From CAXBGS01 sp963975425 (lineage in GTDB: Bacteria; Planctomycetota; Planctomycetia; Pirellulales; Pirellulaceae): 64,000 nt of DNA. Made by a program: the position numbers and the translations under genes. The stretch is from positions 496,001-560,000 of the forward strand of contig CAXBGS010000004.1 in NCBI GenBank assembly GCA_963975425.1. The letters run 5' to 3'. Positions within the stretch are counted from its first letter, which is position 1. Each line of letters starts with the position of its first letter. The notes below the pieces were generated by a model that saw only the letters and a list, made by a program, of their open reading frames with translations, did not search any database and was not told where the DNA came from. Shown piece after piece: positions 27,139-35,382 of the stretch.

Positions 27139-28257
27139 CTACCGGAACGAGTTCGCGGTCGACCGCGGGGCAGAATCCAATCGCGTTGCCATCTTGCCAA
27201 TCGTCGCGGATCGTTTCGCAGATGAAACGACGGGGCGCTCGGCGACTTGAGATTGCAGTACGTCCCAGACCTGGTCACTCGTACGGGTCCATGAAAACCT
27301 CGCAGCTTGTCGAAGCCCATCCGTTCTCAGAGTTCTTTGCAATTCGGGATTCTGCAAAATCTCCGAGATTGCTGCTCCCGTCACATCCACGTCGAACGGG
27401 TCGACTGCCACCGCGGCTTCTCCTGAAACTTCCGGCAGCGACGTGTTATTCGAACAGACGACCGGAGTACCGCAAGACATTGCCTCGAGGACAGGCAGGC
27501 CAAAGCCTTCGTAAACGGATGTGTAGACGAAGCAGGATGCTCCGCTATACAGCGCCGGAAGATCGCTATCCGGAACGTAGCCAAGAAACATCACGTTGCG
27601 CGGTGCCGATGTGAACACTTCTCGAAAGACGGAACTGCGTCCACCGGCGACCACCAGAACACGGTCCTTCAATCGCTCGCTGGACATCTTCCACGCCTGC
27701 AAGAGTCGATCCAGGTTTTTGCGTGGTTCGATCGAACCCAATGTCAGCACGTAAGAATCCGGCAGCCCCAGACGACTCCGCATAGCGTCGACCACATCTT
27801 TATTTGTCGGCCGAAAACGCTGGCTGACGGCGTTTGCAATCACTTCGGTTTTCTCAATGGGCACACCGAATAAATCAAGCAGTCGGCGACGTGAGAATTC
27901 GGAAACGGTAATGATTTTCGCGGCCCGGCACGCCAGTCGTGGCAAGAGCCATTCATACCACCGTTGAAACGATTTCGAGAACGCGTCAGGACAATCGTGG
28001 AATGCACAGTCATGGATGGTCACCACTTGTTTCGGATGACACAGAGGTCCCGTGTTGCATGGTGACCAAAGCACCGATCCTTGTGAGCGAACGGGCAAGC
28101 AAACCTGTTCCCAAAGGTGTCCGGGTACACCAACACCTGCACGTCCAGGCGTGACAACGGAAACCCGATCGCGCAGACGCGAAACGATCTCTTCCGCGTA
28201 CCGTTGCACACCCGTCATGCGTTGTTTGCTGTATCGGCCGTTAACCACTAACCGCAT
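27139..28257 (-). CDS. Glycosyltransferase family 4
   Basis: A GT-B glycosyltransferase of 372 residues starting MRLVVNGRYSKQRMTGVQRY. It includes VVTIHDCAFHDCPDAFS and KIITVSEFSRRRLLDLFGVP in the acceptor half. SYVLTLGSIEPRKNLDRLLQAW marks the start of the donor half, and SVYEGFGLPVLEAMSCGTPVV carries the E-x7-E nucleotide-sugar motif. These features match the mannosyltransferase/rhamnosyltransferase branch of GT4. It overlaps the upstream ligase-like gene by 17 bases, so the two are translated from one message. The sugar is unknown. Confidence 0.9.
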   Translation of the reverse strand: MRLVVNGRYSKQRMTGVQRYAEEIVSRLRDRVSVVTPGRAGVGVPGHLWEQVCLPVRSQGSVLWSPCNTGPLCHPKQVVTIHDCAFHDCPDAFSKSFQRWYEWLLPRLACRAAKIITVSEFSRRRLLDLFGVPIEKTEVIANAVSQRFRPTNKDVVDAMRSRLGLPDSYVLTLGSIEPRKNLDRLLQAWKMSSERLKDRVLVVAGGRSSVFREVFTSAPRNVMFLGYVPDSDLPALYSGASCFVYTSVYEGFGLPVLEAMSCGTPVVCSNNTSLPEVSGEAAVAVDPFDVDVTGAAISEILQNPELQRTLRTDGLRQAARFSWTRTSDQVWDVLQSQVAERPVVSSAKRSATIGKMATRLDSAPRSTANSFR

Positions 28258-29620
28258 GGAGCTCTCCCGGATTCTGTTGGCCACCGGCAACTTTTGACCC
28301 ACCTAACGCGTTGGCGTTGGCGAGCATCAACCCAAGCATCAGGGTGAAAGGTAAAACGTTTGACGGAGTTACAATGCGATGTTCAGTAAAAGATGCGAAT
28401 ACAAGAGTCCAGAAACCGAGCAAGAGACCAGCGCGAACGGTGGGCGACCCGGCCGCATCCAGTATCTTTTTGTAAATACAGCTCAAAAACCACACGAGCA
28501 GCGCGAGTCCCACAACGCCGGTTTCAGCCAGCACATGAACGTACGAGTGATGCGCATGACCGTCGGAATGGATTTTCGGGCCCTGTGACCACATCAAGAC
28601 ACCGTTCCACCCCGAGTAATGGTGGGGCGCATCATTGAAACTGCCAAACCCGGTTCCAACGATCGGTGACTTTGCCCAAGTACGAATTCCACGTGGCCAC
28701 AAACCGTAGACGCGTCCTAAAATCGTATGTTGACGACCGAGTCCCAATTCCGCGGATGTATTCCAAGTCTCAGCGTCGCTGTAATCAACGATGCCTTTAC
28801 TCTTACTGTATCCGTGATGCAGTACTGCCACTGACGATAAAGCGGCAACCAAAACGACGAGCCACGTCAGTCGCTTGGGAACGAGATAGACCATGGCAAC
28901 CGCTAGGCCGAACCCGAGTATGCTTCCGCGTGAATTGGTTAGCACAAGACCGGCAAGCAGCGGCGCAAAGGCCCACAACCACATTCGATTTTGCCGGTGA
29001 ACGAGTGCAAGCGAGAATCCGCACGCAATCGCTAAAAACCCGCCGGCGGCATTGTGTGCGTAAAACAGATGAAAAAATTCAGAAGACCCGGGTCGCAGTT
29101 GCCCCAGCTTCCAGGCAACAATCAACCCCGAACACATCACCGCCGATACGACCACAAACCAACGAAGTATCCGGGCGACATCGATTCGATATTGCACTCG
29201 CGACAAGAGCAACAAGGGCGCCCATGACACAAAGACGTTGCCGTCACGCCGAAAGAATTCGTAGTCAACGATCGATTTGGGGTCGAGCACTACCGCGCTG
29301 AACAAAAAGCACGCTGTTAGGCTTAGCATCGCCAGATCGAACGACCCTTGAAATTTCTGGCTTAAGAAAGGGTAAACCGGAAGTAACACAAACAGCAATG
29401 CAGAAACCGGCACATAGTTTGTTTGCGTGAAGAACAGGCATACGACTGCGAAGTAACACAATAGCCCACCGATCGATGTGGGCACGGAAATCGTCGTCCG
29501 TGAAACAGATCTCGTCTTTGCTGGGCGATAAATGCGTTGCGGCGCAGAAGACAAGCGGGCACTGGCCCCGTGCCCGGCGGGGCTGGGGTTGAGGCAATCC
29601 GGTGTATGACGCTGCATCAT
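28241..29620 (-). CDS. O-antigen ligase/polymerase-like membrane protein
   Basis: A 459-residue integral membrane protein of the Wzy/WaaL superfamily with about 11-12 hydrophobic helices. The large extracytoplasmic loop has LWPRGIRTWAKSPIVGTGFGSF and SDGHAHHSYVHVLAETGVVGLALLV. The histidine-rich H-x-H-H-S-Y-x-H and the conserved Gly/Arg residues are the usual catalytic-loop features. It would join repeat units, or ligate the glycan to lipid A core or another acceptor, on the outer face of the inner membrane. It shares 17 bases with the downstream GT4 gene. Polymerase and ligase roles cannot be separated from sequence alone. Confidence 0.85.
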   Translation of the reverse strand: MMQRHTPDCLNPSPAGHGASARLSSAPQRIYRPAKTRSVSRTTISVPTSIGGLLCYFAVVCLFFTQTNYVPVSALLFVLLPVYPFLSQKFQGSFDLAMLSLTACFLFSAVVLDPKSIVDYEFFRRDGNVFVSWAPLLLLSRVQYRIDVARILRWFVVVSAVMCSGLIVAWKLGQLRPGSSEFFHLFYAHNAAGGFLAIACGFSLALVHRQNRMWLWAFAPLLAGLVLTNSRGSILGFGLAVAMVYLVPKRLTWLVVLVAALSSVAVLHHGYSKSKGIVDYSDAETWNTSAELGLGRQHTILGRVYGLWPRGIRTWAKSPIVGTGFGSFNDAPHHYSGWNGVLMWSQGPKIHSDGHAHHSYVHVLAETGVVGLALLVWFLSCIYKKILDAAGSPTVRAGLLLGFWTLVFASFTEHRIVTPSNVLPFTLMLGLMLANANALGGSKVAGGQQNPGELHAVSG

Positions 29621-29855
29621 AGGAATGCCAGCTTCAGCCGACCAATATTAAGAAAGGGATATTGCCCGCCGGCCGGTGCGATACGACCCGCGCGTCTCCT
29701 GCTTCAAATCGGAATCCACAGAGACCTACTTGATTCAGAATGCTGCGAAACGAGCAGACTTACCCGAACTGAGTTTCACGCAGGCGTATTGACGTTGATA
29801 TCGTTGCATCGTCTTGCGACGCCATGACCACCTTTTGCGATGCGATGACAGAGTC

Positions 29856-30998
29856 TCAGCCGGCCGCAGCGGAACTGCGATTCCAATTTCGAACTTGATG
29901 CGGCCGCAACACCAAAGTCGGGCGGGTGACTCGCGCTAGAAACTCGGTGTAGTTCGACCGGAACTGTTCACTTGAAAACTCGGACGCGTGATCCGCGCAC
30001 GACTTGGGGTCAAAATCGCTCGAATTAAACTCGACGATGCATTCGGCAAGAGACTCCGACGACTGTTGGTCAAAAAACACGCCGGTTTCACCGTCGACCA
30101 CCGTCTCGAGTGCCCCACCGGCACGAAATGCGATTACGGGGCAACCGGCTGCTTGGGCTTCGACGGGTGTGATGCCGAAGTCTTCGATGCCGGGGAAGAC
30201 GAATGCAGTTGCGGTCTCAAGATGCTCTTTGAGTGTGCTGAAGGGCTGACGCCCCATGAACGTGATGTTCGACTTGGCCATCGCTTCTAATTTGCTGCGC
30301 TCGGGCCCGTCGCCAATCACCACCAGCCGTTTTCCTAAACGATTGAACGCCGCGACGGCCAGGTCGATCCGCTTGTATGGAACGAGTTCTGAGATCACCA
30401 AGTAAAATGGCTTGCGCTGCCGATCCGAACGGAAGTCATCGACCGCCACAGGAGGATAAATGACCTCGGCATCGCGTTGGTAGTACTTCGCGATTCGTTC
30501 GGCCACGAACTTGGAATTCGCAACGAAGTGGGTCACCTTTTGCGCGGCCAAGAAATCGAACCGCCGCAGCGCGGGCGCAAATCGATCCAGCATCACCCGC
30601 GCGGCCAGCGAAGCTTTCTTGTATTCAGCTCCCATTTCCCACAGATACCTGGGCGGGGAATGGCAGTAACAGACGTGTGTCGTCTCGGGTGACGTCTTGA
30701 TTCCTTTGATCATCGATGCGTCGCTGCTGAGCAACAGATCAACGTCGTCAGGAATGCTCATGCGCCCGATCGCAAAAGGATGGGCGGGCAGCAAATGACG
30801 GTAGAATTTCTCGACGCCGGGAATGCGATTCAGCTCACTGGCGATCACCTTGCGATTGGCGATGCCGGGGATCAGCACCTTGTCGTCAAATACCAATGTG
30901 TGGATGTCCGCATCAGGTGCGAGCAACGCGATCTGTTCTAAGACACGCTCGCCACCGCGATAGCTTGTCATCCAGTGATGCGCTAGTGCAATTTTCAT
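29856..30998 (-). CDS. Glycosyltransferase family 4 (WbaZ-like)
   Basis: A 380-residue GT-B enzyme starting MKIALAHHWMTSYRGGERVLE. Typical features are TTHVCYCHSPPRYLWEMGAEY, THFVANSKFVAERIAKYY, FYLVISELVPYKRIDLAVAAFN at the start of the donor domain, and FPGIEDFGITPVEAQAAGCPVIAF with the E-x7-E-like site. The CHSPPRYLW block is shared with mannosyl- and related transferases acting early in O-antigen synthesis. It starts three bases after the stop of the initiating sugar-phosphate transferase gene, so it probably adds the second or third sugar. Confidence 0.9.
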   Translation of the reverse strand: MKIALAHHWMTSYRGGERVLEQIALLAPDADIHTLVFDDKVLIPGIANRKVIASELNRIPGVEKFYRHLLPAHPFAIGRMSIPDDVDLLLSSDASMIKGIKTSPETTHVCYCHSPPRYLWEMGAEYKKASLAARVMLDRFAPALRRFDFLAAQKVTHFVANSKFVAERIAKYYQRDAEVIYPPVAVDDFRSDRQRKPFYLVISELVPYKRIDLAVAAFNRLGKRLVVIGDGPERSKLEAMAKSNITFMGRQPFSTLKEHLETATAFVFPGIEDFGITPVEAQAAGCPVIAFRAGGALETVVDGETGVFFDQQSSESLAECIVEFNSSDFDPKSCADHASEFSSEQFRSNYTEFLARVTRPTLVLRPHQVRNWNRSSAAAG

Positions 30999-31001
30999 GA
31001 C

Positions 31002-32558
31002 CTAGTACGCTCCGCGTTTGGTAAGTACTGCTGGCGGTGTCTTCATCAGAATCCAAGCATCCAGCCAGGGCGACCAGTTTTTGGCGTAGTGACGGACCAG
31101 AAAAACTCGCGTGTCGAAATTTGTTTCGTTCCGACCGGACACCTGCCAGAGGCCCGTGATGCCGGGCCACATTTGTGTGTATTCGTAGTAGTTTGCGTCG
31201 TACAACACAATTTCGTTTTCGGGCACCGGACGTGGTCCGACCAAGCTCATCTGGCCCACCAGCACATTCCACAACTGCGGCAGCTCATCGATGCTCCAGC
31301 GACGCATCAGTTTGCCGACGCCGCCGATGATCCGCGGATCATTCTTTAGTTTTTGCGTGTGTTGCCATTCTTCTCGCGCCGCCGGGTCTTCGGCGAGTTT
31401 CTGTTGCAAGGCCTTGTCCGCATCAACGACCATCGTGCGGAATTTCCACATCTTAAAAGGCTTACCGTGTTGACCAATCCGAGGACTGGCGTAGAACACG
31501 GGACCGGGCGCGACCACTTTAATGATGGCCGCGACCACCAACATTGGAATCGCCAGCAACATCAGCGCGGGAATGACAATGACCAAGTCTGTGGCACGTT
31601 TGACGAACCGTGGAACGAGCCGCAGGAACGGCAGGTTCACGTGCGTCACGCAAATTTCCGGCAAGCTTGACGTATCGATTTCGCCGTCATCGGAATCTGC
31701 ATGCCCCAGCCAAGCGATGCTGGGGAACTGAAACAGCAGACGATCCGTCCAACGAGACTGTGCTTCCGAAGAAACGAGTCCCACCAGGGGCGCTCGATGT
31801 TGGCACGCGATCTCAACCGCCTCGTCATGCGTCCCCAACATTTCTGGATCGTGGATCGCGGCGGATTCATCGACAGAGCGACCGCTGGTGTAACCGACCG
31901 GCACGAATCCCGACCAGCGCCGCACTTTGAGATCCGCAACGGTTTTCCGGCACTGATCGCGGTTCCCGATCAACAACACTCGCAGTCCCCACCAGGACGT
32001 CTTTGATAAAAGTCTTCTTGAGAAACCACGAGCGATCGGCAGCAGACCGGCTACCGCAATGGCGGCAAATGCAAACGTGACAAACTCGATTCGCGGCAGT
32101 TCCCCGAAAATAATGTTGACCGTTGAAAGGCAGAAAAAACTGACGCACGTCGATCGGACAATGCCTCGCAGCTCGGCAACCGAACTGATTCCGGCGCCGG
32201 GATAAAGTTGATGAAGGGAAAACAGTACCCACTGAAACAGCAAGGCGACCGGAACTTGCTTCCAGACCCTGAGATTGAACGTATGCCCCTGGCTGAAATT
32301 CACAACCCAGCATGCAAGTAACAAGCACAGACTGGTCACGACCATATCGACCAGCAGTATCGGCAGACCTGTTCGCAACGATTGAACGGCATAACTGACA
32401 CACAACCGCCGCTGCGGTTTATTAGCGGTGTGATTGGCTAGTACATTCTCAATCGACTCGGCCGCCTTGGACGTCGCGCGTTGATGCGCTTTATGCAGCA
32501 CCAATGCCGGCGGCAGGTCCATGCGAGGTTCAAGAATGGGTGGCGATGATTCAATCAC
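31002..32558 (-). CDS. WbaP/WcaJ-like undecaprenyl-phosphate sugar-phosphate transferase
   Basis: The initiating enzyme of a polysaccharide pathway: it transfers a hexose-1-phosphate from a nucleotide sugar to undecaprenyl phosphate. The 518-residue protein has an N-terminal block of about four to five helices (residues 60-180), a Rossmann-like middle (VLLIGNRDQCRKTVADLK near 195), and the C-terminal phosphoglycosyl transferase domain. That domain holds PRIGQHGKPFKMWKFRTM, SIDELPQLWNVLVGQMSLVG with the Asp-Glu dyad, and GITGLWQVSGRNE. It is the long type, unlike the short PglC-like enzyme at 753-1367, so the window encodes two separate initiation steps. The next gene follows after three bases. 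Confidence 0.92.
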   Translation of the reverse strand: MIESSPPILEPRMDLPPALVLHKAHQRATSKAAESIENVLANHTANKPQRRLCVSYAVQSLRTGLPILLVDMVVTSLCLLLACWVVNFSQGHTFNLRVWKQVPVALLFQWVLFSLHQLYPGAGISSVAELRGIVRSTCVSFFCLSTVNIIFGELPRIEFVTFAFAAIAVAGLLPIARGFSRRLLSKTSWWGLRVLLIGNRDQCRKTVADLKVRRWSGFVPVGYTSGRSVDESAAIHDPEMLGTHDEAVEIACQHRAPLVGLVSSEAQSRWTDRLLFQFPSIAWLGHADSDDGEIDTSSLPEICVTHVNLPFLRLVPRFVKRATDLVIVIPALMLLAIPMLVVAAIIKVVAPGPVFYASPRIGQHGKPFKMWKFRTMVVDADKALQQKLAEDPAAREEWQHTQKLKNDPRIIGGVGKLMRRWSIDELPQLWNVLVGQMSLVGPRPVPENEIVLYDANYYEYTQMWPGITGLWQVSGRNETNFDTRVFLVRHYAKNWSPWLDAWILMKTPPAVLTKRGAY

Positions 32559-32751
32559 GAATACACTCGTCTGGTAATTGCCGGCGTCGTATCCACGAAC
32601 TCAACACGAGTTATTGGGATTGTGTATCCATTCGAGCCGCCAGGCATGGGAGGGGCGTCACTCTCTTGTTTCGGACAGACAATCCGCCTTCTTTCATCTT
32701 GTCACCGCAGCCGACAAATCTGGAACACTCCGGCCGCGCGTCACAACCACA

Positions 32752-35139
32752 TCAACCGGCAACGCGAGCACGCTTGGAATGAGGCGGTCGCACCCCGTCG
32801 TGAGAGCGTGCCCCCTGTGCCGGCGGAACTTCTTGGGCCGCGTATTGGTTGTGATAGTGACCGACGTAACCGTAGCGGTCTCGCGAATAAGAACCGTAGC
32901 CGTACGACTTTTTCGCTTCCCCGTCGATTCCGTTGACGACAACGGCGGTCGGCGTCACCTCGATGTCTTGCAAGATCCGAACCGCGTTTTCGACGGGACG
33001 ACGCCCGTTCTTGTTCACGCGAACGGTCAGCACGACCGCGTCGACCGATGGTGCGATGATCGCCGGATCGGCAACGGCCAAGAGTGGCGGGGCGTCGATC
33101 AGAATCAGATCGTAACTGCGGCGTGCTTCTTTCAGCATGACCGTCAGACGTTGCGATTCAAGCAGTTCTGCCGGCACCGATGTGGCCTGTCCGTTGGGAA
33201 GAATGCTCAACCCAGGCACGACCGATTCCACGGCGGATTCCTCCAGCGTTTTTTCTCCGATCAGTACGTCGGACAAGCCCGGCTGGTCGGTGATTCCGAA
33301 CAGACCCGCGATGACAGGCCGCCGCATGTCGGCATCGATCAAGAGGACTTTTTTGCCAGCGCGTGCGAACGAAATTGCGAGGTTCGATATCGTGGTCGAC
33401 TTGCCGTCGCCCGGCTGTGGACTGGTCATCATCATGGTTTGCACGGAACCCTTGCGGTTGGAAACCATCAATGAAGTCCGTGCGACGCGGTAAACCTCTG
33501 ATTCAGCGGCTCGCGGTGCGTGGAAGGCGACCAGCGACGGTTCGACTAGAGAATCCGGGTCAACACGATCCCGCATTTCACGGGCATCGAATCTCGGCAC
33601 GTGTGCGATCGCAGGTGCACCGACGGCATTTTCCAGATCGTCAACGCTGCCAAACGTCGAATCGAACATTTCAGCGGTCAGAGCGATCACCAGGCCGAGA
33701 CCGATTCCGAAACAAAGTCCCAGCGCACCAACGATGGGCAAATTGGGCCATGCGGCGTATTTGGCCGGTTCGGGGTTAGCCAACAGATCCGTGGAAAACC
33801 CGGCGTATGACCGCGAGAGATTCAATTCCTGTAACCGACGAATCACTTCGTCGTAACGCAATTGAGCTCGATTGCGAGCGGCCAACAAAGACTTGCCCTT
33901 CATCACGTCGCCTTCAAGCTGCTTTGCCAAAGAAAGCTCTTTCGCGGATTCGTCGAGAAGGATCTCTTCGCGTTTTTCTAATTCGGCGATGTCATTTCGC
34001 AGCAACATCGTATAGGTGTCCAGCATCTCTGCGGGTTCCAGATCCATGCGCTGTTCTGGTTTGACGTCGGGCGAATTGGCTTCGATAAACTGACGCGTGA
34101 TCGCGGTTTCTTGCCGAGCGGCTTCGACCAGCGGATGCCCCGCGCCGTAGGCGTCACTGAGCGCGATCTCTTTTTGAATCAGATCTAACAGCCGGTTGTA
34201 CTGGGCGCGAGCAACTTCTTGGCGCATGGGCTGTTCCGCCTGAAACGCCTCGGACTGAGACTGCCCGCGGGACATATCGAGAAACAGTTTCAATCGCTCA
34301 ACTTCCTTCTGGCTGAGCAGCGCCAAATGATCCATTTGGCCGACCGCACGCCCCAAGTTCTGATCGAGATAGCTCTTGATAACTTGCAACCTTGATTCGT
34401 TCTCGGACAGCGAACTTCTAACTTCGTTGAGTTCCGTCTCAATGCGGGCAAGACGATCCTTGTGAATGTCTTGGACCTTGTCGCCTTCCATCAGGACGGG
34501 CACGGACTGCACAAAGTTGCGGTATTCGTTGTCCGCTCTGGCCAATTCGACTTCATGTTTTTCTCGTGCATCTTCGATCAACAGCACGGCTTGCTCGCTG
34601 CTGTTCTGGCCGTGCGATTCGACGTAATCGCGATAGCTTTCATAGATCGCGGCGAGCACCAAGGCTGCGTCGCTGGGGCTCGGGTCTCGATATGTCGCAC
34701 GCAGCACCATCGCGTCGCTCGCGCTGCCTTCACCGCCTCGCTGCACTTCCAAGTTCTTTAAGATGTGGTCAATCAAGTTGCCGCCATTGTCCGCGGCATC
34801 GTTGATCGATTGCACCTGACGCAGATTCCCAACCTCGATTGCATTAGCGATCAGGCGTCGGCCCGCGAACAATCGCATGTGCGTCGCCAGTTGGTCTTCT
34901 TGAATGGCGTCGCCACTGGCACTGGCTCCGGACATCGTGCCGCGGTTGGTCAGTTCGCTGGAACGTTGACCGACTAAAATTTCGATCTGAGATTCATAAG
35001 TTGGCGTCGTCGAAAAATAGTAGAGCGCCGAAAGTGAAACGCCCAGCACGATACCAAACATCAGATGCGACCACCGACGGCGGAGCATCCCCACGACATC
35101 AATCTCGATCGTTGACGTTTTGCGACCAGAATCTTCCAT
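32752..35139 (-). CDS. Wzc-like polysaccharide co-polymerase / BY-kinase
   Basis: A 795-residue inner-membrane tyrosine autokinase that controls chain length and export of the exopolysaccharide. The N-terminal Wzz domain is flanked by helices near residues 28-45 and 490-515, with a long periplasmic coiled-coil segment between (about 190-460). The cytoplasmic kinase has Walker A SPQPGDGKSTT (near 573), Walker A' VLLIDADMRRP (near 603) and Walker B DLILIDAPPLL (near 680). The C-terminus carries a tyrosine cluster, SYGYGSYSRDRYGYVGHYH, the autophosphorylation tail. The ATG at 35139 is chosen because the Wzz domain begins right after. No outer-membrane Wza or low-molecular-weight phosphatase gene is present in the window. 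Confidence 0.93.
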   Translation of the reverse strand: MEDSGRKTSTIEIDVVGMLRRRWSHLMFGIVLGVSLSALYYFSTTPTYESQIEILVGQRSSELTNRGTMSGASASGDAIQEDQLATHMRLFAGRRLIANAIEVGNLRQVQSINDAADNGGNLIDHILKNLEVQRGGEGSASDAMVLRATYRDPSPSDAALVLAAIYESYRDYVESHGQNSSEQAVLLIEDAREKHEVELARADNEYRNFVQSVPVLMEGDKVQDIHKDRLARIETELNEVRSSLSENESRLQVIKSYLDQNLGRAVGQMDHLALLSQKEVERLKLFLDMSRGQSQSEAFQAEQPMRQEVARAQYNRLLDLIQKEIALSDAYGAGHPLVEAARQETAITRQFIEANSPDVKPEQRMDLEPAEMLDTYTMLLRNDIAELEKREEILLDESAKELSLAKQLEGDVMKGKSLLAARNRAQLRYDEVIRRLQELNLSRSYAGFSTDLLANPEPAKYAAWPNLPIVGALGLCFGIGLGLVIALTAEMFDSTFGSVDDLENAVGAPAIAHVPRFDAREMRDRVDPDSLVEPSLVAFHAPRAAESEVYRVARTSLMVSNRKGSVQTMMMTSPQPGDGKSTTISNLAISFARAGKKVLLIDADMRRPVIAGLFGITDQPGLSDVLIGEKTLEESAVESVVPGLSILPNGQATSVPAELLESQRLTVMLKEARRSYDLILIDAPPLLAVADPAIIAPSVDAVVLTVRVNKNGRRPVENAVRILQDIEVTPTAVVVNGIDGEAKKSYGYGSYSRDRYGYVGHYHNQYAAQEVPPAQGARSHDGVRPPHSKRARVAG

Positions 35140-35382
35140 GTTGTTGCCTAAATCCGTTGGGCAGAGCTGTCGCGCAGCGTCACTGCGCAGAACCATTGCA
35201 TCATGCAAATTTGCCGCCCCGATGCGATTCGATGGCGCATCGCGGGCGTCGGACGCAGAATCTGCGTCACTTCAGATATCGACGGCTTCAGGTCCGACCA
35301 CAACGAAAGTTGACGTCGGTGCGGTCGTCCGGCCCGTACCGGTTGTGCCGATTAACAATAGAGTGCCACGCGAGAGCGCCGC